64,000 nt of DNA from Symbiotaphrina buchneri (taxonomy: Eukaryota > Ascomycota > Symbiotaphrinales > Symbiotaphrinaceae). The stretch is from contig BCIG01000006.1 in assembly GCA_001599915.1 (NCBI GenBank), positions 124,001 through 188,000 of the forward strand, written 5' to 3'. The position numbers were made by a program, and so were the translations under genes. Of this stretch, positions 1 to 12,800 are shown piece by piece; position 1 is the first letter of the stretch; each line of letters begins with the position of its first letter. Under the pieces are notes generated by a model. That model saw only the letters and a list, made by a program, of their open reading frames with translations, was not told the origin of the DNA and did not search any database.

Positions 1-1707
1 GGTAAGACGACGTTGCTGAATGCCATGGCTAGACGCTTGCACAGCACAGTCAGCACCAGATATCGCTCAGGAGGCCGAATGCTTGTCAACGGTGCAGTGC
101 CTTCAGAAGCAGTCATTCGATCGATCTGCTCTTTCGTTCCACAGGATGATGAGGGTCTATACCCCGCCTTGACGGTCAGGGAGACTCTTCGTTACGCTGC
201 AGGGCTTCGTCTCCCGAGATGGATGACCAAGGAAGAGAAGAACGCGAGGGCTGAATCGGTGCTGCTCAAGATGGGTCTGAAAGATTGTGCGGATAACTAT
301 ATTGGGAGTGAGCTTGTCAAAGGTATCAGCGGCGGCGAAAAGCGTCGTGTGACAATCGCCGTTCAGATCCTTACTGAACCACGGGTTCTGATGTTAGACG
401 AGCCTACTTCTGGGCTAGACGCCTTCACTGCATCCTCCATTATCGATGTCCTTCGTGGTCTCGCTGATGAAGGGCGTACTCTCATTCTCACTATACACCA
501 GTCTCGCTCGGATCTTTTCTATCACTTCGGCAACGTCCTCCTCCTTGCAAGGGGAGGCCATCCCGTCTATGCTGGAGCAGGCTCATCCATGCTTTCCCAC
601 TTCTCTTCTCTGGGATACAACTGCCCCTCGACGACCAACCCGGCCGATTTCGCTCTCGATCTCATAACTGTGGATCTGCAAGAAGCCTCGAGAGAAGCAT
701 CCACACGTGCTAAAGTCGCATCCATCATAGACGCCTGGTCAGCGCATCAACAGACTAGCAACTCCCTCACCCATACCGCATCCCCAACCCTCTCAAGCCC
801 AGCCGAACTCGGCTCTCTCGCTCGCAGCACCGCCACCTTCCGCACCGCCTTCCCCATCCTCATCTCCCGGGGCACGCTCAACATCCGGCGCCAACCGGAC
901 CTCATCCTCGCGCGCATAATGCAAGTCGCTGGTCTCGGCATCGTGCTGACCGTCTTCTTCGCGCCGCTCCAATCCGACTACGCGGCCGTGCAGACGCGGC
1001 TGGGCTTCATCCAGCAGTTCGCGACGCCATACTACGTCGGGATGCTGCAGAATATCGCCGCCTACCCCTTCGACCGGGCCGTCTTCTACCGCGAGCACGA
1101 CGACGCCGCATACCCTCTATCAGCCTTCTTCCTCGCCTACCTGTGCCTGGAGGCGCCCTTCGAAGTCTTCAGCAGCCTTCTCTTCGCCGTGCTCACGATC
1201 TTCGGCGCCGGGTTGCAGCGATCAGCACGGATGTTCTTTCTCGCAGCCTACAACGTGTTCTGCATCGTATCGTGCGGCGAGAGCGTGGGCATCATGTTCC
1301 TGACGCTGTTCGCGCAAACGGGCTTCGCCGTGAGCGTCATGAGCGTCGTGCTCGCCATCCCGACGCTGATGGGCGGCGTCATCTCCCTCAACGTCGACGG
1401 CTTCCTGCAGGCCCTTAACCACCTCTCCCCCGTCAAGTGGGAGGTCGGAAATCTAGCTGTCTATGCTCTCACGGGTCAGCGATTTCATTGTACAACTGCT
1501 GAGCGTCTCAGTGATGGCTCCTGCCCTATTACGAGCGGCGAGCAGGCCCTGCAGTTGTATAAGCTTGATGTTAATTCCAGGCTCTATGTCATGGCTCTCG
1601 GCCTCGTCACCATCGGCTATAGAGTGCTTGCGTACGTGGTGCTGCGCGTCAAGAGGGAGAGATGGGGCGAGGTGCTGGAGAGGAGCCGGAACAGAGCGAA
1701 GGGTTAG
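1..1707 (+). CDS. ABCG-type ABC transporter, C-terminal part (5' truncated by window)
   Basis: This is a membrane ATP-driven exporter of the ABCG (white/PDR-like) family. The frame is open from base 1, and the first codons read GKTTLLNA, the end of a Walker A loop, so the start lies upstream of the window. In order there are a Q-loop (VPQDD), the ABC signature SGGEKRR (about nt 328-348), Walker B (VLMLDEPTSGLDAF, about nt 388-429), an H-loop histidine in LTIHQSRSD, and then a C-terminal half with about six hydrophobic segments. The nucleotide-binding domain before membrane domain order is typical of ABCG. Similarity of the signature and Walker B context to yeast YOL075C-type proteins suggests this could be the second half of a full-size protein, but the missing 5' part prevents a decision. 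The substrate is unknown. 568 residues are visible, ending at TAG 1705-1707. The gene converges on SEC24. Confidence 0.9.
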   Translation, partial: GKTTLLNAMARRLHSTVSTRYRSGGRMLVNGAVPSEAVIRSICSFVPQDDEGLYPALTVRETLRYAAGLRLPRWMTKEEKNARAESVLLKMGLKDCADNYIGSELVKGISGGEKRRVTIAVQILTEPRVLMLDEPTSGLDAFTASSIIDVLRGLADEGRTLILTIHQSRSDLFYHFGNVLLLARGGHPVYAGAGSSMLSHFSSLGYNCPSTTNPADFALDLITVDLQEASREASTRAKVASIIDAWSAHQQTSNSLTHTASPTLSSPAELGSLARSTATFRTAFPILISRGTLNIRRQPDLILARIMQVAGLGIVLTVFFAPLQSDYAAVQTRLGFIQQFATPYYVGMLQNIAAYPFDRAVFYREHDDAAYPLSAFFLAYLCLEAPFEVFSSLLFAVLTIFGAGLQRSARMFFLAAYNVFCIVSCGESVGIMFLTLFAQTGFAVSVMSVVLAIPTLMGGVISLNVDGFLQALNHLSPVKWEVGNLAVYALTGQRFHCTTAERLSDGSCPITSGEQALQLYKLDVNSRLYVMALGLVTIGYRVLAYVVLRVKRERWGEVLERSRNRAKG

Positions 1708-2016
1708 GCCATGGAGGGTGTCGTGAATTACTTTTAGACTTGTTGACACTGCTGGTGGTGCAGGGCGCATTTTGGTCATTTCGAAGTATATATCTGCCAT
1801 ATGCTACCATTGACTGGACATGCAATCCTGTTCACATTTCGCTAAAACAGGTACTATGCTATATGGCGCGCCCGACAACCACCACCGGAGACTGCCATCG
1901 ATGATCAAAAAAACTTCAATGTTTAAACCGCCACCGTGCTGTATATGCTGCCCTGACGCACTTTTCCTCTCTCCTGTTGATGCAACCAATCCTGACGGAT
2001 GGGCACGCCTGAAGGG
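1708..2016. other. Convergent 3' intergenic region
   Basis: This 309-bp gap lies between the ABC transporter stop and the SEC24 stop. It presumably holds both 3' UTRs. I see no gene or RNA in it. Confidence 0.6.
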
Positions 2017-5000
2017 CTACCAATATGGCGGCCGCAGGCTGGTGAAGTTTGCAAGAGTACCACCGTCCGAGTCTTCTTTCTTACGTTGACCCGAGAGCTG
2101 CCCGTGAATGTTAGCATAAACCGTTAACGAAATTTGGGGAAGTCACGGCTACGTACCTCAAGCTGGATATGGCGGTGAATATGCACCAACCAGTCAACGT
2201 AGCTCTGAGCTTCATTATTCCGATCCTCCACCAAGAATCTCGCGAACTCATATTCCGCACCATCCAGCCCTTGTCTCGCGAGCTGGATGGTCAAAGCCTT
2301 GCTACCTCTCACTCCACTCAGATACTGTAGTATGTTGCGCACCTGTGCGTTCAGATGCGTTTCCAGCACTGGCAGAGTATGCATGAATGGATCCAAGCTC
2401 TGCAGCGTGGTACACTCTTCACCGAAAAGGTCAATAAGCAGGTTGGGCGAGACCTGTGAATGCAGCCACAGCAGGCAGGTCTGCCCGTTGTCGACCACGT
2501 AGGCCCCTCCTTCCTGCACGCGGGAGAAAGAGGCCCGGATGCTGGGTGGCATGCGCAAGTAGCCTTGCTCGTTGGGGAAGCCATGCTCTTCTGACATGCT
2601 GTGTAAGGCAATGACACGGGGATAGAGGTAGAGTGACATTTCCAGGGCACCCATAGACTTGATCATCCGCATTTCATGGACACGGCGGTCAGTCGGCTCA
2701 GTGCCACCTAATATTCTTAGCGACTGATACATGATTGGACAAGAAGGACAGCATACCCTTGAATGGCCGGGACTTGATCAAGCTCAGCATGTACATGCTG
2801 AACTCTTTAAGGTTCTCAGGCAGGACAAGTTGGCCAGGGGGATGTGACCCGGAGAAGTTCTTCCGGTAGCCTGCGAGTATATCGACCGTCTTTTCGGTTA
2901 TAGCTCCACGGATATCCTTCAATAACCGTTCTGTCATCTTTGATGCGGCTGGAACAAAGGTCAGCAGGTTCAACTGTACAGGGATAGATACCACTGAGAG
3001 TTTACCTTCTTTTGCTATTATGTTGACCACAGCATCTTGATCTACATAACGCATACTTTCCATTCCACCCTCACTTACGCTGGCTACAACATTGCAGCAT
3101 CTTACTCTCCTTTCGCCGCTCGCTGTGGTGTATAGCAGCGCGCTTTGAAAATGAGCGTCGAGTTTCGAATCCAATTTGCCGTCATGGCTGAATAGGACGC
3201 CAATAGCTTTGTCCGCATCTATGCTTCCAAATTCTAGGTCGGCTCCAAAAGTATGCTGCTGAAAGTTCCCATGGTAGGATGATACCTGAAGACCGGTCGA
3301 ACACCGCACTTTCAGAAGGGCTTGATAACCTGTCTCCCGGGTTATGGTATGCTTAATCTCCAGAGACAGTTTCCGTGCGTCCCGTGGAGCGTAATAGTTG
3401 GGGTAATAGAATGTCTCTCCGCCGCTGAATGCTGAGACATGTCCTGGATAAATTAGCCTCGGGGTCAAACAAGTTGCAAGAAGCTCATACCAATCGTTGC
3501 CAGGTCCATATACAGGCCACTTGCCGATGCTATGAAGAAGTCGACGCCCACACCACTCTCAACGGCCTTGGAAGCCGCCTTGGTCCAGCCGGGATGTTCT
3601 GTCTGGAAAAGCTTCTTTTCCGCATCCGTGCCATGCAGTTTTCCGTCATCCCGATGGTGTAGACGGCCTGGGCCCGATGTGGGCATGCTTGATAAAGAAC
3701 ACACTATCTTGCCTCCCGTTGAGGCCAGCGCGGCTAGCCCTGAATTCAGCGCCGGAAGGAGTGCGGGCTCTGGATTTTTCGATTTTGAGAACAGAGAGGG
3801 AAGTTGCTTCAGCAGTGAGGTGATGAGTTTCCTTAGAGATCAGCCGCAGCCCTTCGAAGCACATAAAATCACTTACTTTGAGTCGTAAGGATCGACGAAG
3901 AGCCCGTCACTGAGAGGCATGAAAGGGTCGTCCACGTCTGGCATTACCAACATTTGTGGCTGATCGAGCGAAGCCTAATTTTGGTAAGCTTTCATGCACA
4001 ACTGGAAGTCGCGGACTAGCTTACACTCAGATTGTAGAAATGTATCGCTTTGTCGAATGTTATGATCCCGACTTTCGAACCCAAAGGGATCGTCCTCCTG
4101 GCGGCTTCTTCCTCGCCTTCTGCAGCTTCCCCATTGGTCGCTTCAGGTGCATCGCCGTACAGAGCTGCCATTATTCCTTTACAGAACCCTCTAACAAGTC
4201 CTTTAGTCAGAGCTTCCTGTGACACATCGATGACAAAGAGCCAACGCAAGCCCACCGGCTCTTTTGCCCAGTATTCTTTAGGAACCATGAACTCCACTGT
4301 TCCCCGCATCAATTCCGGCCTCTGCTCCCTATCAACCCTGACACCTTGCGGATTTGTAGGAGAGAAGTACTCCGGAGGTACCTCGTTTGGGAATGTACAC
4401 ATGTTGCAGACGAATCTGTTCCCACCTGAGCGAAAGGTCATGAAAGGGTTGATATAAGCTCTGCAACGCCGGCACCTAGGTGGGCCAGCTTCACCAAAGT
4501 CAAGGACTGGTATAGGATCTTCACCAGGTTGCAGCGGAGCCAGAGGTTGCAGCAAAAGGCCGAGGGGTAGCCCAGTGCTTGCCAGAACGTCAGCGGTTGC
4601 CGGTATGTTATTGATAGTTAAACGGGTGAATTTAGGAGAAGAGTTTCCTTGGTCGTAAGCGATGAAAGGGATTGCTGCAGGTGGAGGGAGGTGGTTTTCG
4701 AGGGTCGGGAATATATGATCTTGGTAATACGCAGCTGGTCCATCTCGAGACCGAGGGACGCTCGGTATCTGCTCAGGGTCAACCCGACCTTGTGCTGAAC
4801 CAGGAGGGCCAGCTGCCGTTATAGCTGGGTTCGAAGGTCCAAATCCGTCATCCATCACACCCTGCTGGTTAACGGGATTGAATGGCGCATTTGGTTGAGA
4901 AGGAAACTGAGTACCACCAGGTATTGGCCCGGCTTGTTGTATACCATAGCCACCACCGGATTGCTGTGGTTGCGGCGTATTGGAACTGAGAAACTGTGTC

Positions 5001-5416
5001 GGTGTCCCTGCTTCGCCCGGTGCCATATTACTGAAGGCCGGAGCATTACTGGCTGGTGCTTCCAAGGTATGGTAGGCATGTCGATCCTTCTTCTTGTGAC
5101 CTCGATGAGCAGGCGCAGCCCCTTGCTCTCCAGCACCGAGCCCAAGACCACCCATTTGAGAAGCCAAACCTCCAATGGTGCCGTCACCTTGCGCTGGCGG
5201 TTGTGGGGGAAAGTAGCCTTGCTGTAGTGTCGGCTCCGCGTAGCCCTGATAACCACTCTGAGGAGTCGCGCCATACTGGTTGGTGTATGCATTCGGCGGA
5301 GGCTGCGGGGCATTCTGCTGTTGAAAGTTCGGCGAAGGGGCAACTGGGGGTTGGAATTGGCCTTGCCCTGGGGCATTATACCCTGAGGCCGGCTGTGAAT
5401 TGTAAGGATTGGACAT
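2017..5416 (-). CDS. SEC24: COPII coat cargo-binding subunit Sec24
   Basis: Sec24 selects cargo in the inner COPII coat, paired with Sec23 at ER exit sites. My model is complement(2017..2097, 2157..2707, 2757..3443, 3491..3831, 3877..3959, 4025..5416), 1044 aa with five introns of 45-65 bp. The ATG at 5416 starts MSNPYNSQPA, and the first 200 or so residues are Gln/Pro/Gly-rich and disordered. The zinc finger follows: CRRC at about residues 315-318 and CNMC at about 337-340. Then come the trunk (vWA-like), beta-sandwich, helical and gelsolin-like domains; LRILGGTEPTDRR in an unspliced read shows where an intron must be removed. The last exon (2017-2097) encodes LSGQRKKEDSDGG and ends in LRPPYW; reading through its 59-bp intron would instead stop early at 2124. 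The order and length fit fungal Sec24. Confidence 0.95.
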
Positions 5417-6635
5417 GTGTCGTCTTGCTTCCCTGATGCCAACCAAGCTCGGCCACTGAGGCAAACGCGTGGGTACGCTTCGAGATTTCGTTGAAGCCGC
5501 GCTTCAGACTTGAGACATGGAGGCTATGAGCAGGTAAATCCTGTGAAGTTGGCTCTTATCACCGTTGAATTCGCATTTGAAATTGACAACCCCAGCTGCG
5601 CAGCACTGCGGAATGTGTCTTGAGCTGAAAATACGAATGTTGAATGTCAACTGTCAATGGCAACCCTGTTCTGGACCAGGAAATCGGAAATAAATCATGC
5701 CAGCGTGGAAGATTGCCGACGCGCTCTTAGTCCAATGATTGGAGGCCAGAGATTACGGCATAGCACTGTGCCATAGAGCGAAATCTCCCTTTCTGGCTTC
5801 TCCGGCCTGCCGTAATCTACAAAACTCCTGACATTTCGAACCCCTGAGTTCGAACTCCAACTGCAATTGGTGCCATATCCTGGCCAAAGTCGTAGGCCCA
5901 AAATCCACCAAATATATCTCAATTTGCATCTATTACACATTCTGATATCAATGGCTAATCATGATCCATCATGGTTGGCCTGGGAGGCTGGCTATGCCAA
6001 TCTACGACTGGACTTACAAGCAACTGAAAGGAGGAGCAGTGGGGTAGGGCGAAGGTTGCACAGGACTGTGATCCAAGGAGTCTCTGCCGTTTCGGGTGTA
6101 ACATCAGCTTGCATGCCATCGGGCTGAAGGAGGCCTTCTCGTTTGTCTCCACGATTCACCGTCCAATGGAAAGGTATCTACAGACTTTCAGGTGCCACAG
6201 AGCTCCTTTTGATAGCCAGGTACGGCTTTAGGATACATGGGCCACTCCTCATATCTTGATGTCGAAGAAGTTAGAGTGAAAGAAGTCCTGCATACCTTAG
6301 TACCTTGTCTGCACTGATATTGGCGTTATGACGCGTGTGAGGCTTGCAACTTGCAGTGACGCTCAATCGTAACTGTAATACGCGTGGGCGAGGGAAGGCC
6401 GCAAGACGTATTTTATTTGTGTCTGCGTCTGCGTCCACGTTCGCCTCTCCTCCTCCTTCTCTCCTCTCTTTCCTCTCTTTCCTCTCCACACTTCACTCTT
6501 TCACACTTCCCTTCGTTCAACCACATTCGTTCATTTTGTCCAACTTCATCACGTTCATTACTCCCCTCTCGTTTCCACCCTGACAGGGTTCGTTCTTGTC
6601 AATAGCTTGCTTAACGCCTTCGATCACCTATCAAG
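5417..6635. promoter_or_regulatory. Divergent promoter region, SEC24 / secreted glycoprotein
   Basis: This 1.2 kb region lies between divergent starts. It includes a CT-rich tract at about 6433-6510, a common fungal core-promoter or 5' UTR feature, just upstream of the ATG at 6636. A short palindrome (gagttcgaactc, about 5844) resembles a tRNA T-arm, but no tRNA folds around it. No gene is seen. Confidence 0.5.
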
Positions 6636-8480
6636 ATGCATTTCCCAGTGATGCGGGCCTTGTTTGGCATGTCTACCCTGGCGAGCCATGTCACCGCTGC
6701 TATGTCTTTGCAGTAAGTCGTCTCAATGTCTCTGCCGTGCCCTGTAGAATGCGAGCAGTACGGTATCTTCTCGTGATCTGCCTTTGTTGTTTATCGTGCC
6801 TGTCGTCGTCATCGTCGCTCTCACTGTCGCCGCGGCGATCTCTCACCCTAGCCCACACTTGTCCTTCGAAAGGAAAGGCTGTTTGGAAGTGACTGAAATC
6901 AGCTGACAGAAAGTTGCGACAGGTCCTATGATTGCGGCAATGTCTCAACTGTCGTGGTCACAAAAGCGCCGGTCACCGAGACTGTGACTGAATACTTGAG
7001 TCTGAAACCGATGGCTACTCATACGACCACCATCGCGAACTCAGCTTTCGAGAACACTCTCTCTGACACTGTGATCACGAGTTTGTCGACTGAGTTCATT
7101 ACCGTGACCGTCCATCGTTCTACTGGCACCGCCCCCTCGTCTTCGACCACTGTCAGTGGACTCTTCTACTACCAAGAGAGCAGCGGCACCACTTACTGGT
7201 TCAATGGTGTGGGCCCCACGGCAACTTCCAACATTCAGTTCAGCACCACAGCGGTCAACGTGATCCCAGTTCCCCTTGACACTAGTTCTCGTGACAGCAT
7301 GGCCACCACTGTTGACATGTACAGCACATACGTCGTCACTGTTCTCAATACAATCATCATGACTGTGACCACCGATGTGTATGTTACTCGTACTGCTTCA
7401 GTATATCGTTCCTTCACCGGGTATGGTGCTTCTGGTTGGAACAAGACATCCATGTCTCAGACTGGATTGGCTGCCCCAGGCGGATCTGGCAGTGGCGCAG
7501 CAGCTGGAATTCAGACGTCACTATCGAGTGCATCTGTTGTACTTGTCACGCACACTGAAGCTCCATCGACTGTCATTGTCGAGCTATCTGTCGCTCCCCA
7601 AGCCACCGGGTTTCAGTACGCTCGACGCCAGCGGGCACGTGCTGTGCATCACTCCTTCAACGCGTCCGCATCCTATCCTTACCGCCACAAGGGGCCTACA
7701 GGCACATCTGCATTCGTCTCTGCAGTATCGCCCATCAGCACGACCACTGCTTCCGCAAATTCTTCAGCCAATTGTGGTGATATGGGTGACTTTACCTTGA
7801 CAGTAAGTGATTATGGGTGCCATTGTGACAGATCCGTCAATGTGTCTTTTGCTGACTTGTAAACATAGTTTGACGATCTTCCAGGCTATGCGGATGGGGA
7901 CAATTCCACAGCCATCCTCCCAATCTTGAGTCCTTACCACAACCTGTTCTTTTCTGAAGGGTTTGGGTACGTGGCTCCTCCAAGAGACACATTCGCTCCT
8001 GCTTCGTCCCCTTATGTCGCCGTCTTCACGGCCAGTTCCAACGTTACCCTTCCTTACGTGATGATTCCACCAACTACACTGGACGGATCTTGGGGTGAGG
8101 TTGGTGCTGGTCCTCGCGGCTCAGATTCAGCTTACCGGTTCAACTTCTATGGAGGTGACTTCGGTTGCGAGCATACTGGGATGGAAGATTGTCAGCTATC
8201 ATTCTTTGGGTACATGTACAGCGCTACTGCCAGCAACAACTTTGACGAGGAACCGGTCTTGCTCGGAATGACCTTGATTTCCCCGTGCCCGGCTATGCAG
8301 GACTGCAAGCTCACGCCTGTGCGCTTCACCACGGCCATGGAAGACCTCTCGGGGATCAGAATCCGAGCCACAGTCCAGGGTCAACCGAAGTCATGGTATG
8401 CCGATAATCTTCAGATGGGTTGGAGCAACAACACTTGTGCGGCTGGGCTCGAGCGTGCAAATGGCCCGGTCATCGTCTAG
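6636..8480 (+). CDS. Ser/Thr-rich secreted or cell-surface glycoprotein
   Basis: The model is 6636..6712, 6923..7802, 7869..8480, giving 522 aa. Exon 1 encodes a hydrophobic leader (MHFPVMRALFGMSTLASHVTAA), a probable signal peptide. The next 300 residues or so are rich in Ser, Thr and Val (repeats of VTVT, TTT and similar), typical of an O-glycosylated stalk. A basic stretch RRQRAR at about residues 260-265 could be a kexin-type processing site. The C-terminal 200 residues form a compact domain starting GDFTLTFDDLPGYADG, with several cysteines (GCEHTGMEDC, CPAMQDC). This resembles the C-terminal domain of many fungal wall proteins of unknown function (DUF7371 type, from memory). Intron 1 is 210 bp, long for this window, but CA|GTAAGT and GACAG fit and preserve the frame; intron 2 is 66 bp. 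There is no obvious GPI signal. The biochemical role is unknown. Confidence 0.8.
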
Positions 8481-9894
8481 AGGGATGAATTAGCAGTTTG
8501 CTTCTTAGGATCTCAATGCGGTATGGATGATGATGTTTGTCTGTGACAGATATCTTGGATGATCCAACGACAGATGAATCATGAGTGATGCTCTAATGGA
8601 TAAATGCTCTGGATTTACGGGAAGCAATCACTTTGTCTGGCTAGATGCCATGGGGTTGCACCGCGGTCACAAATATGACCTTCTAGCAAGCTAAGAAAAT
8701 ACAAATGATGCTCTCAAGACTCATGATATCCACAATAACGTAAAATGGCCTGATCAGCTGCAGCTGAGGTGCTGTCCAGTCTGCACCCGATGAAGATGAG
8801 GTAGCGAAAAATGAAAACTTATCATGAGTTCATTTTTGAAGCTCACTGGGATGTTGAAACCCCAATCCAACGTGTACAGCGAGTATCTGTACGTCTACAG
8901 TAGCAACGACCTCCAGGAAGCTTGAAGCGTCCCGACTACGAAGTATTCAAACAAACCCCTCCTTATAGGCCGCGAGACAGTTTGAAGAGCAATCGGTCAA
9001 TTAGATTTAGCTTCATTACCAGACTATCGGTATGCAATGATGATGGTGATGATGCGGGTAAAATTGACGTGGTGAGAAACCACATGCTTTTCCATCCTCT
9101 TTTGGAAGGCCCCACCGATGACCTCATCCGTGGTCAACAGCACTGTGGAAAGAGAGACAACAGCGTAACGGGAGTACGAGCGAGAAAATTCCAGGGCAAC
9201 AACCAATGGGAATGCGGTGCTTTGCCAGAATGCCATGGATTGCGGGCTAGCCCATGCCTGTTGCAGTCTAGCGAGCTCCCCAGTTGGGACGCGGGACGTG
9301 GGACGTTCGTTGTTCGAGGCGCAGGATGAGGTCGACTACGGTCTGTACGTACCTTAAACGGTACTTTGGTTGAGAGAACCCCTCACACAAACCAGACGAG
9401 ACACACAGTCACTCCCTCGTCTTCACGAATCACCTCCGAGTCCAGCACTGTTGCCCTTCTACTCGTACCTACCTAATTCCTCATCGTTCTTTCCTAGAGC
9501 GCACTCCGACCCGATTGGCTTGATCAATCCAGGGCCTCCACGTCCTCGCGGTCCTACACTTCCTTCCGAGGCAATCAGTCCTACACCATATTTTGCTCTG
9601 GTACGAAATACAGCAAGCAACCAGCAGGTCTAGGCTCCGGAGGGCCGTAATCACTGTGAAGGACCAGTAATCTTGTTGGTCTAACGCACATCCACCGATT
9701 CGGTATTACCCAACTTTCCTTCTATAACAGTCAATCCATGCTTGTTGAGCCACCCAGTCCTTGAGCAGTCGGCCTTCTGCGCTGGCAACACCTTCGTCTC
9801 TTCTTTTTCGCACATCTAGTGCGCCGGCAGATTGTCCCGGCTATTTCTTACTGAACTTCTTTTTATTTGACAATCAACTTGCTGACAGGTCAAC
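8481..9894. promoter_or_regulatory. Intergenic region and TPS2 promoter
   Basis: The 1.4 kb region before TPS2 contains two CCCCT pentamers (8956-8960 and 9379-9383), matching the stress-response element core used by Msn2/4-type factors in yeast. It also has a short direct repeat of GGGACG units near 9288-9305 and a CT-rich stretch towards 9500. No gene is recognised. A 5' UTR intron ending at CAG 9887-9889 is possible but not shown. Confidence 0.4.
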
Positions 9895-12800
9895 ATGCAG
9901 AAAGGCACCTTGGACAGTGTACCAATGGAGGCTAAAGGGGATCAAACTGGGGAGCGCCCCAAGCAGGTCAGGCAAGAGTCTGCAGTTACAATGGAGTCGC
10001 ACCCTGGCCTGCAACCCGCCGTCACTGAAGTCCCCGTTACTCCTGGAGTACGCGAAGATACTGGTCATTCCGCCTATGTGCAGACGCCCGCGGCCTCCAC
10101 TTCCCGACCTGGTTCGTCATATTTTCCTCCGCAACCTAGACGGGGTGACTCTGCAGTTGAGGTCCTCAAGGCTGCCAGAGGACCAGCGGATCTTCTGCGG
10201 CGATTGAGCTTGACTGGGCCTAAACCAAGGGTGCCTCAAGGTGACCCTCGAGATACTTATCCAAATCTGGGTTTGAGCGGCAGGATAATAAATGCTGCAA
10301 TATGTATACCATATTCCCTGGAGTACCGCAAGGGTGCTGACTGGGTACGTCTTCTACGAGGTGATGAATGCGCTGCGCTAACACCTTGTCTGATAGACTT
10401 TGCACCCTCGCCGCGGTACGTCTGCTCTGTTTGATTGTTTCCACTACCTGTCATCGGAAACCGTATGGCAGAACATCGTGGTGGCCTGGACTGGGGAGAT
10501 CAAGGAAGCTCATGAGCATGTTCCGACGCCTGCCAACCCTACAGAAACTGCTACGACGGAGGGCATTCCAGCTCTGAATGCCTACTCTGCTCCAATTCCT
10601 TTGGATGTCTCTTCTCATCAGAAGCCACCTCAGCCAACTGAAGGTCTCCTGATTAGCAAGGAAGACAGGGACCGCCTTGAGAGACAGCTGATGCGGGAAG
10701 ATGATGGCAAGATTGTTCCGGTATGGCTAATGGAGGATGTCGATGACGGTCCCGGTGATGGGTGCTTCGTCAACCAGTCAAGATGGAGAAGGTTTCCAGA
10801 ACACGAGATCTATACTCTCTTCCACTACAAGCAACACGAGCCCACCGATGGCAGAAAGGAGCGGAAATGGTGGGCCGATTACTACCGGATGAACCAGAAA
10901 TTCGCAGATCGCATACTCGAGGTTTACAAACCTGGCGATGTCGTGTGGGTCCACGACTATCATCTCCTGTTGCTTCCGAGTATGTTGCGGCAAAGGATTC
11001 CCAATATTTACATTGGCTTCTTCCTTCACATTCCATTCCCGAGCAGCGAATTTTTGCGCTGCTTGAGTAGGAGGAAGGAAGTCCTTGAGGGCGTGCTCGG
11101 TGCGAACATGGTTGGCTTCCAGAATTACAGCTATTCACGTCACTTCTCATCGTGCTGCACCCGTATTCTTGGTTTCGATTCTTCCTCTGCTGGGGTTGAT
11201 GCTTACGGGGCACATGTCGCTGTTGATGTATTCCCCATCGGTGTGGACGCGAAGAAAGCTGAGAAACTGGCCTTCGAGGACCCAATCATTGAGGAGAAGA
11301 TGGCCGCCATCAAGGAACTTTATGCCGGCAAGAAGATCATCGTTGGGCGTGATCGCCTAGACACCGTCAGAGGCATTGTCCAGAAGTTGATGGCTTTTGA
11401 AAAGTTTCTGGAACTGTATCCCGAATGGAGAGAGAAAGTCGTCCTGATTCAGGTCACGAGTCCTACAAGCGTCGAGGAAGAAAAGGAGGATGGAGCAAAC
11501 AAGATCTCGAACAAGATTGCAGATTTGGTGTCGAGGATCAATGGCCTCTATGGGTCTCTCAGTTTCACACCCGTCCAGCATTACCCTCAATACTTGTCTA
11601 AGGAAGAGTACTTTGCTCTTCTTCGCGTCGCTGATGTTGGGCTCATCACTAGCGTCAGAGACGGGATGAACACCACAAGTTTGGAATATGTGATTTGCCA
11701 AAAGAATAGCCACGGTCCGCTCATCCTTTCAGAGTTCTCCGGTACTGCTGGGACTTTGAGTAGCGCGATCCATATCAATCCTTGGGATCATCACGGAGTT
11801 GCGGATGCTATCAATCTGGCGTTAACTATGAACCCCGCCGCAAAGAAAGCTCAACATGAAAAACTGTACAGACACGCCGCTACGCACACAGTGCAAGACT
11901 GGGCAGACAAGTATCTATCTCGGCTCTTGACAAATCTCTCTTCCTTCGACCAGTCCAAGGCTACCCCCACGCTGGACAAGACTAAGCTTCTGGCCGAATA
12001 CCGACAGTCCACGAAGCGATTGTTTATGTTTGACTATGATGGAACTCTTACTCCGATCGTAAAAGATCCTGCTGCGGCTATTCCCTCGGATCGTGTGGTT
12101 CGAACATTGAAGACTCTGGCGTCCGACCCGAAGAACGCGGTATGGATAATCAGCGGCAGAGACCAAGCATTCCTTGATGAATGGCTGGGTCATATTTCGG
12201 AACTCGGTCTAAGTGCTGAGCATGGAAGCTTCATGCGTCAACCTAAGAGCGATGAGTGGGAAAATCTCACGGAGACAGTGGATATGGGCTGGCAGAAGGA
12301 TGTTATGGACGTCTTCCAGCGCTATACCGAACGCACTCAAGGTACGTATATGGTGCATATGTGCAACGTTTAACAATATACTGACGTTGCGCGCTTCAGG
12401 CTCTTTCATTGAGCGGAAACGCTGTGCCCTTACATGGCATTACCGTAGGGCTGATCCAGAATATGGCGCATATCAGGCCCGCGAATGCCAAAAGGAGCTT
12501 GAGTCGACTGTGGCCAAGAAGTGGGACGTTGAAGTCATGACTGGAAAGGCGAATCTGGAGGTGCGGCCGACATTTGTCAATAAGGGTGAAATCGCCAAGC
12601 GCCTGGTCAAAGAGGCGTGGGGAGAGGACGGACCGGATTTCGTGCTGTGTCTCGGAGATGACTCGACCGATGAAGGTATGTATATGTCATTCTTGGACCC
12701 CTAATTGGACATTGTTCACTAATCTTGGTACAGACATGTTCCGCGCTCTCCGCTCGTGGAAGCCGGATAGTCCATTCGTTTTCTCGGTCACTGTGGGCGC

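Noticed and set aside
5836-5862. tRNA-like T-arm (ttcgaactc palindrome)
   Set aside because: No matching acceptor, D or anticodon stems are found on either strand.
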